From assembly GCA_963747535.1 (NCBI GenBank), contig CAVVFX010000023.1, positions 62,001-126,000 on the forward strand: a stretch of 64,000 nt of DNA. The letters are read 5' to 3'. A model generated the notes under the pieces. The model searched no databases and was not told the DNA's origin. It saw only the letters and a program-made list of their open reading frames with translations. Positions 25,101 through 34,157 of the stretch are shown here, in pieces (positions within the stretch are counted from its first letter, which is position 1; every line of letters begins with the position of its first letter). The stretch comes from CAVVFX01 sp963747535. Lineage in GTDB: Bacteria; Acidobacteriota; Terriglobia; Bryobacterales; Bryobacteraceae. The position numbers and the translations under genes were made by a program.

Positions 25101-26923
25101 GCCGCGAGCAGATTCTCGTCCTGGTGGTGAGTATCGTTCCGCTCCTGCTGGTGTACGCGAATAAGCTCCGGCTGGACGTCGCCGCACTCGCTATGTCCGC
25201 GACATTGGGAGTGGCGCAGTTTGCGGGCTGGAGTATTTTCGGTCCGGCCCAAACGCCTCAGGACGCGGTGAAAGCGATTGCCGGTTTCAGCCAGCCGGTC
25301 ATACTGATTCTGATCAGTCTTTTCGTCCTCACGAGCGCACTGGAAAAAAGTGGCGCGGCGCGGTGGGTGGCTTCGCATATCGTGGCTTGGGGCGGCAGCT
25401 CCGAACGCCGGCTGATTCTGCTGTTCACGGGTGCCTCGGCGCTCCTGTCACTTTTCATGAACAACCTGGCGGCCGCGGCGCTGGTACTTCCGAGCGCTAT
25501 CGATGCGAGCCGCAGGACCGGCGTGAAGACCAGTAAGTTGCTGATCCCCGTTGCGTACGGCAGTCTGCTGGGCGGAGTTGCGACTTACTTCGCCACTGCG
25601 AACATCATCATGAGCGACTTGCTCGTCTCCGCCAATCCCCCGCAGAAGCCGCTACACTTTCTGGATTTTACCCCGACCGGCGGGTTAATGGCATTCGCGG
25701 GGCTCGTGTTTCTCTGGGCGTTGGGTCCGCGTTTGCTTCCCGATCGCGATCCCGGACCCGAGGTCAGCCTGGTTCGCCGCACCGGCGCCAACCTCGCAAA
25801 ACATTATCAACTCGCTGAAAGGCTATGGGAGCTTCGCGTGATACCGGGTTCGATTCTCGCCGGACGCACGCTCGACGCCAGCGGGATCGCACGTCAACTC
25901 GGAGTCGCCGTCGCCGCGATCTGGCGCGGCGACGATGCGATATTCGCACCGGGCTCCGACGCCGTGCTGCAGCCTAACGATTTGTTGCTCGCTGTGGGAC
26001 GTGAGGAGCGCGTCGGTCAGATTGCGGGGGTCGAAATCGGACGCAATCACGACGGAAAAGAACTAATGGGAGTGATGCTGGTCGAGACCATGATCGCGCC
26101 GCAGTCGCGTCTCGAAGGCCGCTCGCTGCGCGAACTCGAATTCCGCAAATATCACGGATTCACCGCGGTCGCTCTGTTGCGGCAGCAGCGCAGTTACCGG
26201 ACGGATGTGGCGACGATCCAATTGCATGTGGGCGATTGTCTGTTGCTGGTGGGCAGCCCCGAGCGGTTGCCCTTGCTCCGAAAGACGTCGGGCCTGATTG
26301 TGTTCGATCCGGACCCCAGCGATTTACCGGTGCAACGCGGGATGGCGCTCGCGAGCGCAGCCATACTGGCGGCTGCGGTCATGGCATCGATCGCCGGTGT
26401 GCCGGTTTTTCTGGCGATGCTCATCGGCGCAGTTTGCCTCTGCCTGACCGGACTATTCTCGATTGAGGACGCGTATGCATCGATGCCCTGGCAGGCGCTG
26501 TTTCTCATCGGCGGCATGTACTCGGTTTGCCTTGCCATGGTGCATACCGGCCTCGCGGCGATGGTCAGCGACTCGGTCGTGGGATGGGTCGGACCCTTCC
26601 ACGGCATCGGACTGGTCGCCGGCGCATATCTGTTGACGGCGCTGCTGACGCAGATTATCGGTGGACAGGTCGCGGCGCTGGTAACCGGTCCGATTACGAT
26701 TGCCGCGGCGATCCGGTTGCACCACAATCCACAGGCGGTCGCAGTGGCCACGGCAATCGGATGCTCCGCGGCTTTTCTGACACCCGTCGCGCATCCAGTC
26801 AACCTGTTGGTCATGGGTCCGGGGAACTATCAGTTCAAAGATTTCGTGCGCGTCGGATTGCCGCTTACGCTGCTGTCTTTCGCGATGCTCATCATAGGCA
26901 TGCTGCTGTTTTGGAAACTGTAA
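25097..26923 (+). CDS. SLC13-family (DASS-like) permease with two RCK-C domains
   Basis: 608 aa from ATG at 25097, overlapping the previous stop. Membrane segments flank a central soluble region (about 220-405) that contains two TrkA-C/RCK-C-type beta domains (for example VIPGSILAGRTL and MIAPQSRLEGRSLREL). The re-entrant signature SLFMNNLAAAALVLPS and its repeat AFLTPVAHPVNLLVMGPGNY are the ion and substrate sites of this superfamily. Likely imports an anion (sulfate, dicarboxylate or similar) with sodium or protons; the substrate is not visible. Confidence 0.9.
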   Translation: MSREQILVLVVSIVPLLLVYANKLRLDVAALAMSATLGVAQFAGWSIFGPAQTPQDAVKAIAGFSQPVILILISLFVLTSALEKSGAARWVASHIVAWGGSSERRLILLFTGASALLSLFMNNLAAAALVLPSAIDASRRTGVKTSKLLIPVAYGSLLGGVATYFATANIIMSDLLVSANPPQKPLHFLDFTPTGGLMAFAGLVFLWALGPRLLPDRDPGPEVSLVRRTGANLAKHYQLAERLWELRVIPGSILAGRTLDASGIARQLGVAVAAIWRGDDAIFAPGSDAVLQPNDLLLAVGREERVGQIAGVEIGRNHDGKELMGVMLVETMIAPQSRLEGRSLRELEFRKYHGFTAVALLRQQRSYRTDVATIQLHVGDCLLLVGSPERLPLLRKTSGLIVFDPDPSDLPVQRGMALASAAILAAAVMASIAGVPVFLAMLIGAVCLCLTGLFSIEDAYASMPWQALFLIGGMYSVCLAMVHTGLAAMVSDSVVGWVGPFHGIGLVAGAYLLTALLTQIIGGQVAALVTGPITIAAAIRLHHNPQAVAVATAIGCSAAFLTPVAHPVNLLVMGPGNYQFKDFVRVGLPLTLLSFAMLIIGMLLFWKL

Positions 26924-26924
26924 C

Positions 26925-26940
26925 GCGGACTTCAGTCTGT
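26925..26940. repeat. ACAGACT/AGTCTGT palindrome family, half copy
   Basis: GCGGACTTCAGTCTGT starts at the base after the permease stop codon and reaches into the last codons of the convergent dipeptidase gene. Confidence 0.7.
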
Positions 26941-28008
26941 GTTTTTTTCACGCGCTTTCTCCACCTCGCGCATGAGCCGCAGGGTATTGCCGCCGTAGAT
27001 TTTTCGAATGTCTGCCGCGGAGTAGCCCTTCTCGAGCAAAGCCCGCGTCAGGTTGGGAAACTTCGAGACATCGTCCAGCCCCAAGGGCGTGCACGTCACA
27101 CCATCGAAATCGCTTCCGATTCCTACGGCGCCGATCCCGCCAATCTTCACTGCATGGTCGATGTGCGCCACCACGTCCGCGAGAGTCGCACGCCGCGCCT
27201 GCGACAAAAAGCTGCAGTTGAAGTTTATCTGGATTACGCCGCCTTTCTTCGCGAGCGCCGCAATCATCTCATCGCTCATATTGCGCGGCACATTGCAAAG
27301 CGCGCGGCAGGACGAGTGCGAAGCGAAAACGGGAGCTTTGCTCGACTCCAGGGCATCCCAGAAAGTCTTGTCAGCAACGTGCGAAATGTCCACGATCATA
27401 CCGACGCGGTTCATCTCCTGAATCACCTGCCGGCCGAGATCGGTAAGACCGTTATGATGCTGGACCGACTTGTCACTCAAATCGCCCGATGAGTCCGCCC
27501 AACTGTTCGTGTTGGTATGCGTGAGCGTCATGTAGCGCGCCCCCAGGGCGTAGAAATCGCGCAGGAGCCGCGGGCTGTCTTCGATCGCATGGCCGCCTTC
27601 GATCCCGATCAGGGCCGCGATCTTACCGTTCTGGTGTGCCGCGACGATGTCATCCGCGGTGAGCGCCAGCGCGAAGTCATTCGGCTGCCGCGCCACGATA
27701 TCGTGGCGTATGGTATCGATCATTTGCAGCGCGCGATTGGCTGAAGTGTGACTTTTCGCGTATTCCGGTGCGACATAAGCGGCAAAGAAAACCGCGCCGA
27801 CACCGCCCTCGCGTAAGCGGGGCAGGTCTGTATGGCCGGTATTCGATCGGCGGCCGATATCGAAGCCGGAGATAGTCTTGCTGGTCACATCGTTGTGTGT
27901 GTCGATGAGCAGCGCCGACCGGTGCACCTCGCGAACTTCCGAGTCGCTTATCTGGCGTTGTCCGTAGCCAACGGTGATCGTCAGGACAATCAGCAAAACA
28001 CATCGCAT
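26932..28008 (-). CDS. membrane dipeptidase (peptidase M19), exported
   Basis: 358 aa from ATG at 28008, which gives a short signal peptide (MRCVLLIVLTITVGYG); in-frame ATGs at 28026 and 28038 are less likely. Zinc-site motifs in order: LIDTHNDV, GIEGGHAIED (bridging Glu), HTNTNSWADS, DISHVAD (His), ASHSSCRAL (His) and GIGSDFDGV (Asp). It cleaves dipeptides, in this context perhaps wall-derived D-amino-acid peptides. The last codons overlap the small palindrome at 26925-26940. Confidence 0.92.
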   Translation of the reverse strand: MRCVLLIVLTITVGYGQRQISDSEVREVHRSALLIDTHNDVTSKTISGFDIGRRSNTGHTDLPRLREGGVGAVFFAAYVAPEYAKSHTSANRALQMIDTIRHDIVARQPNDFALALTADDIVAAHQNGKIAALIGIEGGHAIEDSPRLLRDFYALGARYMTLTHTNTNSWADSSGDLSDKSVQHHNGLTDLGRQVIQEMNRVGMIVDISHVADKTFWDALESSKAPVFASHSSCRALCNVPRNMSDEMIAALAKKGGVIQINFNCSFLSQARRATLADVVAHIDHAVKIGGIGAVGIGSDFDGVTCTPLGLDDVSKFPNLTRALLEKGYSAADIRKIYGGNTLRLMREVEKAREKNTD

Positions 28009-28027
28009 CGGGACATTGTAAGACATC

Positions 28028-28062
28028 AGGCAGGCCACACAAAACGATAGCCTGCCCTACGG
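28028..28062. repeat. REP-like palindrome, copy R3
   Basis: AGGCAGGCCACACAAAACG followed by ATAGCCTGCCCTACGG. Relative to R1 an A-T stem pair is changed to G-C on both sides (GCAGGCC with GCCTGC), a compensatory change. It lies between divergent genes. Confidence 0.85.
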
Positions 28063-28100
28063 CGGGCGTCGAAAAGGATATGCTAATTAAACTCAATCGC

Positions 28101-29402
28101 ATGCCCATTCTTCCTCTCACTCTTGCGGCCGTCGGCCTGCTGCTGGTCCTGATACTGCTGGTACGCCTGCATGCCGCGCTGGCGTTAGTCATTACCAGCA
28201 TGGCGCTGGGACTGGCGGCGGGCATGAATCCGCTGGCAGTGCTAGCGTCCATCCAGAAAGGTTTTGGCGAAGCACTGGGATTTATCGCCATCGTGCTGGG
28301 CCTCGGCGCGATGATCGGCGCGTATATCGAAAGTTCCGGCGGCGGGCGTGTGCTGGCCGATTGGCTGCTCGAAAAGTTCGGTCGCGAACGCGCGATCTGG
28401 GCCGTACTGCTCGCTTCATTTCTGGTCGGACTGCCGCTCTTTTTCGAAGTCGCTTTTATTGTCTTGATTCCGGTGATATGGAGCCTGACGAAAGAGTCGA
28501 AGAAATCACTCCTGTTTTTCGGGATTCCGATGGCGACCGCGATGACTGTCGCGCATGCCATGGTGCCATTGCATCCCGGGGCCGCTGCGGCGTCTCAATT
28601 ACTGGGCGCGGATTTCGGAACGGCGATGATGTACGGGATAGGGCTGTCGATTCCGATGATCATCGCGGGCGGAATCGTTTACGGCCGATGGATCGCGCGC
28701 CGTTTGTATGTGCCGCTGCCGGCCTTTGCGGACCTTCCGGAGATCGCGCGGGATGGTAAACCGCCGGCGGTCGGCCTGGTGATTCTGCTGCTCATTCTGC
28801 CGGTATTGATGATCGCGACAACGTTTATCGATCGGCAGAATAAGATCGTGCAGTTCTTCGGGCATCCGTTCACGGCGCTCACCGTAACCGCGCTCGCGTC
28901 GATGATTTTCCTGGGCGCGATGCGCGGGCTCAATCGTAACAAAATCGCCAAACTGGCCACCGATTCCCTGGCGCCGATCGGCAGCCTGTTGTTCATCATG
29001 GGCGGTGGGGGCGCGCTGAAACAAATCATCGTAGACACCGGGGCCGGCGACACCATGGGAAAGCTGCTGGCATCGTCGCACGTTTCTCTGCTACTGGTGG
29101 CCTTTCTGATGTCGGGACTGATGCGCCTGGCGCAAGGGTCGGCCACAGTCGCCATCCTCACCGCCGCGGGTATCATTGCGCCGATGGCCAAAGTCGCGGG
29201 CGGATACCGGCCTGAGATGGTTTACCTCGCGGTCTGTTGCGGGGGGACCATGATCTCGCACGTGAATGACGCCGGATTCTGGATGGTGAACCAGTATTTT
29301 GGTTTAACTGTGCCGCAGACGCTGAAGACCTGGTCGACGGCGAAATTCATTGTGGCGCTCTTCGGAATCGCGATTATCATGCTGATTCAGGCATTCCTGT
29401 AA
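28101..29402 (+). CDS. GntP-family gluconate/H+ symporter
   Basis: 433 aa from ATG at 28101; an upstream in-frame ATG at 28080 is possible. About 12 membrane segments. Family pattern: GFGEALGFIAIVLGLGAMIGAYIESSGG, LFFEVAFIVLIPV, HAMVPLHPGAAAA, IMGGGGALKQIIVDTGAGD, MRLAQGSATVAILTAAGI and MISHVNDAGFWMVNQY. These are signature blocks of GntP transporters for gluconate or related sugar acids. No gluconate kinase or dehydratase is adjacent, so the substrate is inferred from the family alone. Confidence 0.93.
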   Translation: MPILPLTLAAVGLLLVLILLVRLHAALALVITSMALGLAAGMNPLAVLASIQKGFGEALGFIAIVLGLGAMIGAYIESSGGGRVLADWLLEKFGRERAIWAVLLASFLVGLPLFFEVAFIVLIPVIWSLTKESKKSLLFFGIPMATAMTVAHAMVPLHPGAAAASQLLGADFGTAMMYGIGLSIPMIIAGGIVYGRWIARRLYVPLPAFADLPEIARDGKPPAVGLVILLLILPVLMIATTFIDRQNKIVQFFGHPFTALTVTALASMIFLGAMRGLNRNKIAKLATDSLAPIGSLLFIMGGGGALKQIIVDTGAGDTMGKLLASSHVSLLLVAFLMSGLMRLAQGSATVAILTAAGIIAPMAKVAGGYRPEMVYLAVCCGGTMISHVNDAGFWMVNQYFGLTVPQTLKTWSTAKFIVALFGIAIIMLIQAFL

Positions 29403-29452
29403 ATGCGGATTTCAGTCTGCTAGCCGCGTTCGCAACACAGACTTCAGTCTGT
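29403..29452. repeat. two copies of the ACAGACT/AGTCTGT palindrome
   Basis: GCGGATTTCAGTCTGC (29405-29420) is followed by a full palindrome ACAGACTTCAGTCTGT (29437-29452; 7-bp arms around TC). They fill the gap between gntP-like gene and cysS and end 29 nt before the cysS start. Confidence 0.8.
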
Positions 29453-29480
29453 GGATTGGTACCATGAAATTTACCCTCAC

Positions 29481-30881
29481 ATGGCCCTGCGCTTCTACAA
29501 CACGCTAACGCTCCAACTGCAACCTTTTGCGCCCGAACGCGACAACACGGTCCGCATGTATACTTGCGGACCCACGGTCTACGATTTCGCTCATATCGGG
29601 AACTTCCGCAGCTTCATCTTCTACGACCTGCTGCGGCGATGGATTCGCGCCAGCGGCTACCAACTCGATCACGTCATGAATATCACGGACGTCGACGACA
29701 AGATCATTCGCAACGCAGTGGCGCAAGGCAAGTCGCTGGCCGAGTACAGCAATGTTTATACACAGGCCTTCTTCGAAGACGCCAAGCTTCTGCGACTGGA
29801 GATGCCCGAACACGTCGCGCGCGCGACCGAACATATCAACGAAATGGCCGATGCGATCGCTACGCTCGGCGACAAAGGCTACACGTACAACACCGATGGG
29901 TCGGTGTACTACCGCATCTCGCGGTTTCCCGAATACGGGAAGCTCTCGCACAATGACTTCAGCGGCATGAAGGCGGGCGCCCGGGTGGATGTCGACGAAT
30001 ACGAAAAAGCCGACGCCCGCGATTTTGTTCTGTGGAAGGCGCCCAAGACCAACGAGCCGTTTTGGGAAACGAAAGTGGGTCCGGGTCGTCCCGGCTGGCA
30101 TATCGAGTGCTCCGTGATGGCAATCCGGTATCTCGGTGAGACGCTCGACCTCCACGCCGGCGGCATCGACCTGGTGTTTCCGCATCATGAGAACGAGATT
30201 GCGCAATCCGAAGCGCTGACCGGCAAGCCGTTCGCGCGCGTCTGGATGCATGCCGAGTTTCTCCTGGTGGACGGCCAGAAGATGTCCAAGTCACTCGGCA
30301 ATTTCTACACGCTCCGGGACATTCTGGGCCGCGGATATCCGCCCGAGACGGTACGCTACCTGCTGGCCTCGGTCCCCTATCGCAAGAGCCTGAACTTTAC
30401 GTTCGAGGGGCTGAAATCGGCTGCCACGGCGATCGACCGGGTGCGCAACTACAAACTACGCCTGGAGACCGGGAAGTTTCCGGATGGCGTGAACCAACAA
30501 CTGGTGGAGCGTACCGCGGAGGCCGTAAAAACATTCCGTGACGCCATGGACGACGATCTCAACACAGCTGAGGCATTGGCCGCCGTCTTCGAGTACATCC
30601 GCGATACCAACACCGCGATGGATTCCGGCGAGTTCCACGCGGGCAACGTGGAGGCTGCGAGCGAGTTGTTGCAGTTGTTCGACTCGGTTTTTGAAGTGCT
30701 GGAGGTGACGCGGTCCGCGGACGCATTTTCCGACGAACAGGTAGAAGCGCTGATCGCCGAACGCCAGCACGCCCGCAAATCTCGCGACTTCAAACGCTCG
30801 GATGCGATTCGCGACGAGTTGACGGCCAAAGGAATCATTCTGGAAGATACCAAGGACGGAATACGATGGAAGAGAAAATAG
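29481..30881 (+). CDS. cysS: cysteinyl-tRNA synthetase
   Basis: 466 aa from ATG at 29481 (MALRFYNTLT); a GTG at 29451 lies inside a repeat and is unlikely. Class I synthetase: zinc Cys in YTCGPTVYDFAHIGN with the HIGH motif as HIGN, GWHIECSVMA (zinc Cys), FPHHENEIAQSEA (zinc His/Glu) and the KMSKS loop DGQKMSKSLGNF. C-terminal anticodon-binding helices end with ARKSRDFKRSDAIRDEL. It attaches cysteine to its tRNA. It overlaps the next gene by 16 nt. Confidence 0.96.
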   Translation: MALRFYNTLTLQLQPFAPERDNTVRMYTCGPTVYDFAHIGNFRSFIFYDLLRRWIRASGYQLDHVMNITDVDDKIIRNAVAQGKSLAEYSNVYTQAFFEDAKLLRLEMPEHVARATEHINEMADAIATLGDKGYTYNTDGSVYYRISRFPEYGKLSHNDFSGMKAGARVDVDEYEKADARDFVLWKAPKTNEPFWETKVGPGRPGWHIECSVMAIRYLGETLDLHAGGIDLVFPHHENEIAQSEALTGKPFARVWMHAEFLLVDGQKMSKSLGNFYTLRDILGRGYPPETVRYLLASVPYRKSLNFTFEGLKSAATAIDRVRNYKLRLETGKFPDGVNQQLVERTAEAVKTFRDAMDDDLNTAEALAAVFEYIRDTNTAMDSGEFHAGNVEAASELLQLFDSVFEVLEVTRSADAFSDEQVEALIAERQHARKSRDFKRSDAIRDELTAKGIILEDTKDGIRWKRK

Positions 30882-32095
30882 CCGAGAAAATAGGCGAGAA
30901 ATCGAGCCCCGGCCGCCTGCAGACACGCGCGGTCCATGCAGGCGACCGTAAACCGCTGGAAGGTTTTGTTCCGGTTACCACGCCGATTTACACAGCATCC
31001 AGCTTCATCTATCGGGATATCGAGCAACTCGACAAGGTCTTCGGGCGCGAAGAGCCCGGGCCTTCGTATTCACGCTACAGCAACCCCAGTAACGACGCAC
31101 TCGAAGTATTGATGGCGTCGCTCGAATCGGGCGCGGGCGCGCTGGCTTGCAGTTCCGGAATGGCCGCGCTACAGGTGGCGCTGGCAACCGCGCTCACGGA
31201 CCGGCGCAAGTGCGTCGTCGCCGCGGAGTCGCTTTACGGCGCGAGTATCAGCCTGCTCATGAAAGTGCTCGACCCAATGGGCGTGCACGTCAAGTTCGTC
31301 GACTTCTGCGATCTGGACGCGTTGAACAAAACCGTGATCGATGCCAAGCCGGGGGCGCTGCTGATGGAGACCATCACCAATCCCATCCTGCGGGTGGCCG
31401 AAGTTGACCGTATCGCGCAGTTGGCTAAATCCGCGGGTGCGGCGCTGATCGTCGACAACACGTTTGCGACGCCGTTGATTGTGCGTCCGCTCGAAATCGG
31501 CGCCAATTTCGTAGTGCATAGCCTGACCAAGTACCTTGCGGGACACGGCGATGTGCTCGGCGGAATCGTGATCAGCGATGAAGAGAATCTGGAGCCTTTG
31601 CGGGCTTATTCACGAATCGTGGGTCCGGTGCTCGGACCGTTCGAAGCCTATCTCGCGATGCGCGGCATCAAGACGTTCCCGCTGCGCATGGAGCGGCAGT
31701 GCGCCAACGCGTGTCGAGTAGCCAGTGCGCTATCGTCCAACCCCGCAGTCGAACGAGTCTACTATCCATCCGACCCGAAGCACCCGGATGCCGAGGCCAT
31801 CCGGCGCGTGTTTGCGCCAAACCTCTACGGAGCCGTGGTCAGCTTCGAGTTGAAGCATGCCGGCCGCACCGAGGTCTTCCGGTTTCTGAATGCGCTGAAG
31901 ATGATTGTGCCCGCAACGTCGGTAGGCGATGTGCACTCGATGATCCTGTATCCGCACATGAGTTCCCACCGCGAGGTTTCTCCCAGGCATCGTGAACGGA
32001 TGAGCATTCGCGAGAGCCTGGTTCGCCTGTCGGTCGGGATCGAAGGAGTCGACGATATTATCGCCGATCTCGAGCGCGCGCTGGGGGCGGCGTAG
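30866..32095 (+). CDS. Cys/Met-metabolism PLP enzyme (cystathionine gamma-synthase / methionine gamma-lyase type)
   Basis: 409 aa. Fold type I PLP enzyme: TRAVHAGDR, PIYTASSF, YSRYSNPSNDALE, ACSSGMAALQ, ETITNPILRV, LIVDNTFATP and the PLP lysine in VHSLTKYLAGHGDVLGG (~220); C-terminal GVVSFEL-like AVVSFELKHAG and RLSVGIEG. Family members make or split cystathionine, methionine or O-acetylhomoserine; specificity cannot be settled by eye. It starts within the last codons of cysS, so supply of Cys/Met and tRNA charging are transcribed together. Confidence 0.9.
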   Translation: MEEKIAEKIGEKSSPGRLQTRAVHAGDRKPLEGFVPVTTPIYTASSFIYRDIEQLDKVFGREEPGPSYSRYSNPSNDALEVLMASLESGAGALACSSGMAALQVALATALTDRRKCVVAAESLYGASISLLMKVLDPMGVHVKFVDFCDLDALNKTVIDAKPGALLMETITNPILRVAEVDRIAQLAKSAGAALIVDNTFATPLIVRPLEIGANFVVHSLTKYLAGHGDVLGGIVISDEENLEPLRAYSRIVGPVLGPFEAYLAMRGIKTFPLRMERQCANACRVASALSSNPAVERVYYPSDPKHPDAEAIRRVFAPNLYGAVVSFELKHAGRTEVFRFLNALKMIVPATSVGDVHSMILYPHMSSHREVSPRHRERMSIRESLVRLSVGIEGVDDIIADLERALGAA

Positions 32096-32096
32096 C

Positions 32097-33047
32097 ATGC
32101 TCGACTGGCTGGTCATTGGTATAGGCGACATTACAACCCGGCGCGTCATTCCCGCGATACTTTCCGAGAAGCGAAGCCGGCTCGTGGGGGTCGTGACGCG
32201 CGATCCCGCAAAGGCTGCCGCCTACGGCGTACCTGGATGGACCGATCTCACCGCTGCACTGAAGGAATCCGGCGCGAACACGGTCTACGTCGGCACGCCC
32301 GTAGCGCTGCATGCATCGCAGGCGATCGCCGCGATGCTCGCCGGCAAGGATGTACTTTGCGAGAAGCCCGTCGCGATGAATTACTCCGAAGCCTGTTCGA
32401 TACAAGAGACGGCTGAAAAGACCGGGAGGGTCTTCGGCGTCGCGTACTATCGCCGCATGTACGGGAAGGTGCAACGCGCCAAGGCGCTCGTCGAATCCGG
32501 CGCCATCGGACGGCCGGTACTGGCCGAGGCAACGATGCACGACTGGTTTTATCCGGAGAATGGTTTTCGCGGCTGGCTGGTCGACCCGAAACTCGCCGGC
32601 GGCGGTCCTTTGTACGACATTGCATCGCACCGCATCGATCTGATGAATTATTTTTTTGGCGTACCTAAGCGCGTCACCGGGCAACTCTCCACGCTGGTCC
32701 AGCCGACGGAAGTGGAAGATAGCGCAACGGTGCTGGCCGAATATGAGAACGGCGTGCGCGCCATGGTCGACGTGCGGTGGCATTCCAGGGTCTTTCGCGA
32801 CGAGTTCCGGATTATCGGGACGGACGGCGAGATCAGCCTGACTCCCCTCTTCGGTCCCGAATTGGTGTATCCGCAAGGACGCGAAGAGATTCCTGCGCCG
32901 GAAAATCTGCACTATCCGTGCGTGGAAAACTTTGTCAGCGCGGTGCTGGAGGGGTCGCCCCTGGTGTCCTCAGGCAAGACCGCGATCGTCACGGATTGGG
33001 TGACGGAGCAGGTTGTCGCGAGCCATCTCGCGGCAGCGGCTCACTAA
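32097..33047 (+). CDS. Gfo/Idh/MocA-family oxidoreductase
   Basis: 316 aa, starting one base after the preceding stop. N-terminal Rossmann fold begins WLVIGIGDITTRRVIPAIL; the catalytic Lys motif is CEKPVAMN (~93); the substrate domain has GGGPLYDIASHRIDLMNYFFG (catalytic His) . It oxidises or reduces a sugar or polyol with NAD(P). The substrate is unknown. Tight spacing puts it in one transcript with cysS and the PLP enzyme. Confidence 0.9.
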   Translation: MLDWLVIGIGDITTRRVIPAILSEKRSRLVGVVTRDPAKAAAYGVPGWTDLTAALKESGANTVYVGTPVALHASQAIAAMLAGKDVLCEKPVAMNYSEACSIQETAEKTGRVFGVAYYRRMYGKVQRAKALVESGAIGRPVLAEATMHDWFYPENGFRGWLVDPKLAGGGPLYDIASHRIDLMNYFFGVPKRVTGQLSTLVQPTEVEDSATVLAEYENGVRAMVDVRWHSRVFRDEFRIIGTDGEISLTPLFGPELVYPQGREEIPAPENLHYPCVENFVSAVLEGSPLVSSGKTAIVTDWVTEQVVASHLAAAAH

Positions 33048-33051
33048 GGCG

Positions 33052-33813
33052 CTACTGGCCAGACGAGACCGTCGGGACCCGGTGCGCAAAAACCTGCACA
33101 TTAATATCAGAGGACTTGTTCCACTGGTTGCCGTTCGAACTGAAAGTCCCTTCGAATTTACCGGCGCCGTCAAAGAGCAGCAGAGTGTCATCGGCGCCAT
33201 CCTGCTGAGTCGCGCTAAGTGCGGCGTTGGAAGCAAGATTAAACCAGGACTGAATCTTGCCTTCCTTCTCGGGAACCGGCCGCCCCATTCCCCACACGCC
33301 GAACCCATATTTCACGCCACCCTGCACCGTCGCGTTCAATTGCGTGAACTCGATCTGCACGACGCGAAGATCATTGCCGAATTCTTCATAGGGAGTGGCG
33401 CCATTCTGCGTGAGGTCCGTAATCCGGACTGACGTGTTCTCCGGTGCATCGCTACCTTGGCGGAGCAATGTCGACGCAATCGGCGTCAACGCGTTTGACG
33501 TTGAACCAAAATACAGACGTATATCCTGATATAAATCGCCCAAGTGTTTGGAAGACGTCACGGAGATTTGCGGAACAGCCCAGGTGCGAATCTTATCGAT
33601 TACCCATGTTTCACCGGGCGCGCCGACCGTGAAATCGTCCCCGACAAACCCATGATCTTCACTGCTCCAGCGCACATTAGAGCGCGAGTCGACTGAAACA
33701 TTGTTCACATTCGCCTGCGGCAATCCGCGATCGACAACGAGAACAGAATCGGCTGCGCCGGCTGGAAGCGCAATAAGAAAGAGAACTGCGGCGGAGATGG
33801 GCTGGTTCTTCAT
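33052..33813 (-). CDS. secreted protein of unknown function
   Basis: 253 aa from ATG at 33813, preceded by AGAGGAA at good distance. Signal peptide MKNQPISAAVLFLIALPAGAADS. The mature part is rich in beta-strand and polar residues (WVIDKIRTWAVPQ, YQDIRLYFGSTSNALTPIAS, VQIEFTQLNATVQGGVKYGFGVWG), like extracellular carbohydrate-associated or surface domains. No Cys pairs, no sorting motif and no named family were recognised. Convergent with the oxidoreductase gene. Confidence 0.72.
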   Translation of the reverse strand: MKNQPISAAVLFLIALPAGAADSVLVVDRGLPQANVNNVSVDSRSNVRWSSEDHGFVGDDFTVGAPGETWVIDKIRTWAVPQISVTSSKHLGDLYQDIRLYFGSTSNALTPIASTLLRQGSDAPENTSVRITDLTQNGATPYEEFGNDLRVVQIEFTQLNATVQGGVKYGFGVWGMGRPVPEKEGKIQSWFNLASNAALSATQQDGADDTLLLFDGAGKFEGTFSSNGNQWNKSSDINVQVFAHRVPTVSSGQ

Positions 33814-33873
33814 CAATGCGATTTCCTCTGGATTTTCATTGTACAACAGGGACATAAACGGACTCCAGACCAA

Positions 33874-34157
33874 GAGTCAGCGACGTCTCGCAGCGACTAC
33901 TGGAAAGTACGGCCGGCGGGCAAGTTGCACTTCCGACTGCCTGCGAAAGCTCGCGTAACGACTCCCTGAGAAACTGTGAAAAATCGGTTTGCATCCGGGA
34001 AGCCGCAGGCCAAAGGCCTACTCCACCTTGATTAAACAGCACTTGTCAGCCGTGCGGAATAGATCTTTGGCCTGCGAATCGGTTTTCTCTCACCTTCCTG
34101 ACGGTCGCGGCTCGGAAAATTCGTGCTGCCGCGGGGCGTCACGGTACAATCAATCGA
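33874..34157. other. intergenic region with a small REP-like hairpin
   Basis: About 280 bp without a recognisable gene. AGGCC-AAA-GGCCT (34007-34019) followed by ACTCCACC resembles the tail of the REP-like family. The rest shows no RNA gene. It would hold promoters for the two divergent flanking genes. Confidence 0.45.
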
